From the NCBI GenBank assembly GCA_045601325.1, contig JAZRZI010000023.1, forward strand, positions 1-54,725: a stretch of DNA of 54,725 nt. The letters are read 5' to 3'. This document shows, piece by piece, positions 50,614 through 54,725 of this stretch. Numbering within the stretch: position 1 is the first letter of the stretch; every line of letters starts with the position of its first letter. The position numbers and the translations under genes are program-made. Source of the stretch: JAZRZI01 sp045601325. GTDB lineage: Bacteria; Bacillota_I; Bacilli_A; RFN20; CAG-826. The notes beneath the pieces were generated by a model. The model saw only the letters and a list, made by a program, of their open reading frames with translations, had not been told where the DNA came from and made no database searches.

Positions 50614-51336
50614 TTAATAAATATCAGTCCACTCTGTATCGCCCCAATAAGCGATAAGTTCAATAGTATCACTATTAGAATCAATGTTCCAAACACCACT
50701 TAAACTAACACTATCTTCACCATATTTCCAAGTATCAAACATATATTCATCATGAATAGGTTCTTCAAGTGAATATGGTTGATCATATGTCACAGTGATA
50801 ATGCTATTAGAAATAGTTCCACCATTAGGATTTAAGTTAACAGTGAATGTTTTAGCGATACTAACTGCGTGAACAGTAATATTTTCAGTGATATTTGTGA
50901 AGTCAGTTCTATCCCAACTTACGTTATAACCAGTTTTGCTTGTTGGATTAGGAATATTAGTTAAATCATCTCCAACACTGACATATCTAAAAATAGAGTT
51001 TTCATCAGTATCAATAAATGTCACAGTGACAGTATTTTCAAGAGTGAAATATGCAGGATGAGTTTCATCAATTCCGCCGGTCATATTGATAGGATCATTA
51101 TCCACAAAGCTACCTACAGTTGGAACTTCTAAAAATACTTCATGACATTTACAACACACCCAGAACTCATAATGTCCAGGACATGATTCGCTAGGCATAG
51201 CCATTTCGTAATGATAACCAACATGGTCACAATCTTGACCATTGAGTTTTGCTATTTGATTCATTTTAGTGAATGAAACTGCAGTAACTGCGAATAACAC
51301 AACACCAAATAATGGAATAATCTTATTCTTTTTCAT
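50614..51336 (-). CDS. Secreted InlB-repeat protein with Cys-rich module
   Basis: A 240-residue protein with an N-terminal membrane or signal segment (KIIPLFGVVLFAVTAVSFTK) that lacks a lipobox. A Cys/His cluster follows (CDHVGYHYEMAMPSESCPGH and FWVCCKCHEVF, about residues 37-70), possibly a metal- or disulfide-stabilised module. Two InlB-type units then occur: VTVTFIDTDENSIFRYVSVG with GYNVSWD, and FTVNLNPNGGTI with MFDTWKYG. GGGGTG precedes the ATG, which is 1-2 nt past the stop of the tandem phosphoesterase gene, so they form one unit. Its function is unknown. Confidence 0.65.
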   Translation of the reverse strand: MKKNKIIPLFGVVLFAVTAVSFTKMNQIAKLNGQDCDHVGYHYEMAMPSESCPGHYEFWVCCKCHEVFLEVPTVGSFVDNDPINMTGGIDETHPAYFTLENTVTVTFIDTDENSIFRYVSVGDDLTNIPNPTSKTGYNVSWDRTDFTNITENITVHAVSIAKTFTVNLNPNGGTISNSIITVTYDQPYSLEEPIHDEYMFDTWKYGEDSVSLSGVWNIDSNSDTIELIAYWGDTEWTDIY

Positions 51337-51337
51337 A

Positions 51338-54300
51338 TTAAATCACCCCATTATGTTTCTCGATATACCACACCTTGCCATCTAAGAATGTGACATTATA
51401 GTATGGGTAATTATCGTACAAAGTTACCGCTGGTAAAGTATAAACATCGCAATAAACTTCACCTGTTGAAGGATCTTTTAATTGACGATATGCTTCGATA
51501 TGTGTGTGACCTTCAAACACAGTTAAAGGTAAGTTATATTTTCTTAACTCGTTAAACAATTTTGTTTGTGATGTTGAATCGATATCTTGTAACGCAACAT
51601 GGCTCATCCAAACAATACCTTTAATTGAGCTATCCAATTGATTTGCTATTTCATTTTTAAGCCAATCAATGACTGCGTCAGAAATCATAAATTGTGTGCA
51701 AGTAATAATATCATTAGGATCGTCAGAACCAGTTCTAGTGAATAATGCGTCCACTGCGATAAACATGATATCTTCATATTTATAGACGGCTGTGCTACCA
51801 ACACCTTCAACATAAGGAACATAATCCTTAAATAAGCTCTTCACGCTATAAGCAACTTCATGGTTACCTAATAAATTAAATATCAATCTATTGCCCTCGA
51901 TATAGCCTATTTCTTCGTTATTAAATATGTCTAAACCATATTCTTTAAACTTCGCCATTACATCGTAATAGTTATTTAAAGAATCATAACAAGAGTTAAC
52001 AACGTCGCCTAAGCTAATATAGAATCTGCTACCCTGTGTTTCTTCAATGATTTTAGCTAGCTTCTCTATTGATTCAGTGCAATTGAATCCACCATAATCG
52101 TTTAAATCATGATGCAAATCAGAGAAGATGGTGACTGTAAATGAAGCTGACTTTCTATCGTTCATTTCATTTTCATTTAAATATCTATGTGAAACATTGA
52201 ATTCACCATCATGGTTCACTCTAATTAAAGTGCCACCAAGAATAGAAGCATTATAGTAATCATAGGTACCTGTTTTAGTGCCATAGGTATAACGAATTCC
52301 ATCATATAAAATTGAGAAGTTATTAACGTGGTCGTGACCAGCAAATACACCATCGATGTTGATAGACTTAAAGAAAGAAGATAAAGACGTATTAAACAAA
52401 GCTATGTTTTCATTCTTTTGACCAAAGTCACCATCTTGACCAACGATATCTAAATTACAATTGCTACTTTGGTTAGGATATTTAGTTTCAATTGCAGTTT
52501 TAAAATCTAATGAAGGGATATGATAACAGGCAAAGCCTGGAACATTCTCTCCATAGATAGTTTTAATAGAAGAATTAGTTTCATCCATCCAATTAAGTTG
52601 GTCTTGAGCAATACCTGCACCACGAATACAACCGCCACTATCTAACATATAAATAACTCTTTTAATCTTGCCAGTAGAATCGGTAAGTCCAATAGAATAG
52701 TTACCATTACTGGTGAGATTACCTTGTTTAAATAAACAATTCTTTGCGTTTTCTAATTGAGCGCATTGCCAATCAACACCTTTTTTAGTTTCGTTATCAT
52801 GGTTGCCAAATATAGGCGCCCAAGGGATGTTGAATGACTCCATAAAACTAATCATTCTAGTCCAAATTTCACCAGTGTCATCAAATTCACCATAGACAAT
52901 ATCGCCAGTGAAAAGAATTAAATCAGGGTTTTCTTTTTCAATGAGCTCCGCCATATGGTTGAAACAGTTTTTATCAATCTTGCCTCTAGTCCACATTTCT
53001 TTAGCGGAGTTGCCTAATCTATCTGGACTACGCATTTGTGAAGAGTCAATAATTTGTGTATCAGTAAGTTGTAATATCTTCATTTCTCTATCGCTTGGCA
53101 TCTCCAAAACGAAATCAACAAGTTCTGACGCTTGTTTTATAGAAGTTAATTTAAAGTTTAAAGAAGAGGAAGTTTTAGAAGCATTCAAACTATAATTATC
53201 TAACTTATAAGTATTTTCATTAATTTTCATTATGCTTGTAGAACCTACGTATTTATTTCCATTTATTAAAACAGTTTTAATCTCTGAATCACCACTAACT
53301 TGATATTCATGAGTGTTATTATTGTAGCTCAATGTATAAGGTGAACTATAGCCATCAATAGAGCTATCAATTTCAATATCATTAACACCACTAACAAGAG
53401 ATAAAACACTATCTAAATATCCTTTAAGTACGAGTTGTTGTTTGCTACCAGAAGAGTAATCTTTATAAGCACGCTTGATAACTTGATAGACACTTCTAGA
53501 TTCATTGTCCATCTCGTTTCCACCTAATAAGTTATAAACATTACCGTTATCAGTAACTTTGATATAACCAATACCATAGTAATCAGTACAATAATCACTA
53601 GGCGCAATGTTTTGTAACACACCATAGAATTTATAATATCCATCTTCACTAGCAGTAGAACTATTAGAGAAACCATGGTTTACCTTTTTAATGTAATCCA
53701 CTCCATCAACTTTAGAAGAACTATTAACATGTTGAGAGAATGTTGCTAATCCTAATGAAGTTTTAGGAACAATATATGTACCAGTTTCAACATTTCCTTC
53801 TCCGTATGTATCAACAAGATAATCGTAATCTTTCTTATTAATTTTAGTTTCAAATCTCATTTGAGATGGATCGGTCATTCTCACTGATGCACCTCTAGTG
53901 GTTTCAATACCCACTAAAGTGGCCCTAACAGTGATATCACTACACACCAATAAAGTTTCATTGGACTTATAAGTAGTTCCGCCTATTTCAAAGCTAACCA
54001 ATTTAACTGATAGGCTTTCTTTTTCGAATAGTTTTTCATAATGTTCTTGTCCGAGAACAGTCTTATTAGATTTCTTAACATATTGTATTTTTTGTTCACC
54101 ATTGATGATGTGAGTAATCTTATAACTTTCCGCCCAAGATGAGCCAAAGAACGCAAAATGAGTTTCAGGTAATAAAACTGTAATGAAATCAGTTGATTCA
54201 ATAATTAATTCTTTATAAGAATCCATATTAGGAACATAAATCCATAAGAAAGATGAACCAAAGTACATTACTTCAGAATGTTCAATATTTCTAATAGCAA

Positions 54301-54725
54301 CACCATCTAGTTTGATTTTAGTGCCAATCTTTTGGTTTACTAAGTTTGTCAACTTCATCGAACCCTTTGTCTCTTTAGAAACATTGGACAAATTGTCTGT
54401 ATATGATAGCAAAACACCATTCTTTCCGGAATATACATCACTACCAGAGTTATTCCATAAGATAGATGAGAACTCTACTCTACCGGGTTCTTGATAAATA
54501 GCCCATTGATCATTTCTTAAAATGAACTTAATGCCATCTAATAATTTATTTTCAAAAGGTGTGCCGTTAATAACTTCTAGATAAACATCACCTTCTGCCG
54601 CTAAAGCATCTTGATAAGCTTGAGGAATCTTAATTCTTATGTATTTCGTGCCATTCGCGTAGTCCACCAGTGCATTAGGAATTTCACTTAACTTAACTCC
54701 ATTAAGTAAAATACCTTGTCCAGTC
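51338..54725 (-). CDS. Giant surface protein with two tandem metallophosphoesterase domains (5' end beyond window)
   Basis: The frame stays open to the window edge, so the N-terminus is missing; 1128 codons are visible. About 520 residues of beta-rich modules come first, including a unit with RMTDPSQMRFETKINKKDYD and GTYIVPKTSLGLATFSQHV that recurs in surface proteins of gut Firmicutes. Phosphoesterase domain 1 (numbered from the GTG at 54667, about 525-845) has ILQLTDTQI, LFTGDIVYG, FGNHDNET, CYHIPS and GHDHVNNF. Domain 2 (about 845-1109) has FSDLHHD, SLGDVVN, LLGNHEVA, MSHVAL and EGHTHIEAY. Both sets of metal ligands look complete. Substrates are unknown; secreted phosphate scavenging or nucleotide cleavage is inference. 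Confidence 0.8.
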   Translation of the reverse strand, partial: TGQGILLNGVKLSEIPNALVDYANGTKYIRIKIPQAYQDALAAEGDVYLEVINGTPFENKLLDGIKFILRNDQWAIYQEPGRVEFSSILWNNSGSDVYSGKNGVLLSYTDNLSNVSKETKGSMKLTNLVNQKIGTKIKLDGVAIRNIEHSEVMYFGSSFLWIYVPNMDSYKELIIESTDFITVLLPETHFAFFGSSWAESYKITHIINGEQKIQYVKKSNKTVLGQEHYEKLFEKESLSVKLVSFEIGGTTYKSNETLLVCSDITVRATLVGIETTRGASVRMTDPSQMRFETKINKKDYDYLVDTYGEGNVETGTYIVPKTSLGLATFSQHVNSSSKVDGVDYIKKVNHGFSNSSTASEDGYYKFYGVLQNIAPSDYCTDYYGIGYIKVTDNGNVYNLLGGNEMDNESRSVYQVIKRAYKDYSSGSKQQLVLKGYLDSVLSLVSGVNDIEIDSSIDGYSSPYTLSYNNNTHEYQVSGDSEIKTVLINGNKYVGSTSIMKINENTYKLDNYSLNASKTSSSLNFKLTSIKQASELVDFVLEMPSDREMKILQLTDTQIIDSSQMRSPDRLGNSAKEMWTRGKIDKNCFNHMAELIEKENPDLILFTGDIVYGEFDDTGEIWTRMISFMESFNIPWAPIFGNHDNETKKGVDWQCAQLENAKNCLFKQGNLTSNGNYSIGLTDSTGKIKRVIYMLDSGGCIRGAGIAQDQLNWMDETNSSIKTIYGENVPGFACYHIPSLDFKTAIETKYPNQSSNCNLDIVGQDGDFGQKNENIALFNTSLSSFFKSINIDGVFAGHDHVNNFSILYDGIRYTYGTKTGTYDYYNASILGGTLIRVNHDGEFNVSHRYLNENEMNDRKSASFTVTIFSDLHHDLNDYGGFNCTESIEKLAKIIEETQGSRFYISLGDVVNSCYDSLNNYYDVMAKFKEYGLDIFNNEEIGYIEGNRLIFNLLGNHEVAYSVKSLFKDYVPYVEGVGSTAVYKYEDIMFIAVDALFTRTGSDDPNDIITCTQFMISDAVIDWLKNEIANQLDSSIKGIVWMSHVALQDIDSTSQTKLFNELRKYNLPLTVFEGHTHIEAYRQLKDPSTGEVYCDVYTLPAVTLYDNYPYYNVTFLDGKVWYIEKHNGVI

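Overview
The window is AT-rich chromosomal DNA with a standard bacterial code: several real genes end in TGA and tryptophan is TGG inside intact housekeeping genes. The gene content points to a low-GC, single-membrane Firmicute, most likely an uncultured gut Bacilli/Mollicutes-related lineage. The reasons are many lipoproteins with a lipobox, InlB-type (Listeria-Bacteroides) repeats, the pcrA-ligA-gatCAB neighbourhood, ThiT under a TPP riboswitch, and tsaE-tsaB-rimI-tsaD synteny. The lineage is inference; no rRNA or marker phylogeny is available here.

Layout. 1-440: a DUF4160/DUF2442 pair. 534-10702: cell-surface region with a C-terminally anchored secreted protein, two InlB-repeat/DUF6273-like lipoproteins, a secreted metallophosphoesterase, a helical surface protein and a PAP2 phosphatase. 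10783-22329: accessory island with Fic, RhuM/XRE, XRE, a broken nuclease-type toxin with its immunity gene, GNAT, acyltransferase, HigBA, a DUF4143 ATPase, restriction-modification debris and IS-end-like repeats. It abuts a tRNA-Arg(CCT) gene. 22430-32507: housekeeping (tRNA-Arg, hydrolase, galE, gatBAC, ligA, pcrA, thioredoxin-like lipoprotein). 32574-34856: three uncharacterised membrane genes. 34883-42288: asnS, the t6A genes (tsaD, rimI, tsaB, tsaE), ntdP-like DUF402, DUF3137, thiT with its TPP riboswitch, ung. 42345-50574: polysaccharide cluster (three glycosyltransferases, Wzx-type flippase, TupA-like ATP-grasp protein, Wzy-like polymerase) with one lipoprotein. 50614-54725: a small InlB-repeat secreted protein and a very large protein with two tandem metallophosphoesterase domains, cut by the window edge.

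How it fits together. GatCAB most likely amidates Glu-tRNA(Gln), because AsnRS is encoded nearby. The t6A genes form one operon running towards asnS. The glycan cluster holds assembly, export and polymerisation functions for a surface polysaccharide. The InlB-repeat proteins and secreted phosphoesterases at both ends of the window suggest heavy investment in the cell surface.

Most notable unexplained signals: (i) three same-orientation copies of a 115-149 bp structured intergenic repeat, each lying 3' of an island gene and each ending in a terminator; (ii) at least eight transcription units whose -10 box sits 6-8 nt before the ATG with no Shine-Dalgarno, i.e. apparently leaderless mRNAs; (iii) 68-bp IS-end-like repeats, one of which truncates a gene; (iv) direct-repeat operators in front of fic and of the DUF4143 ATPase.
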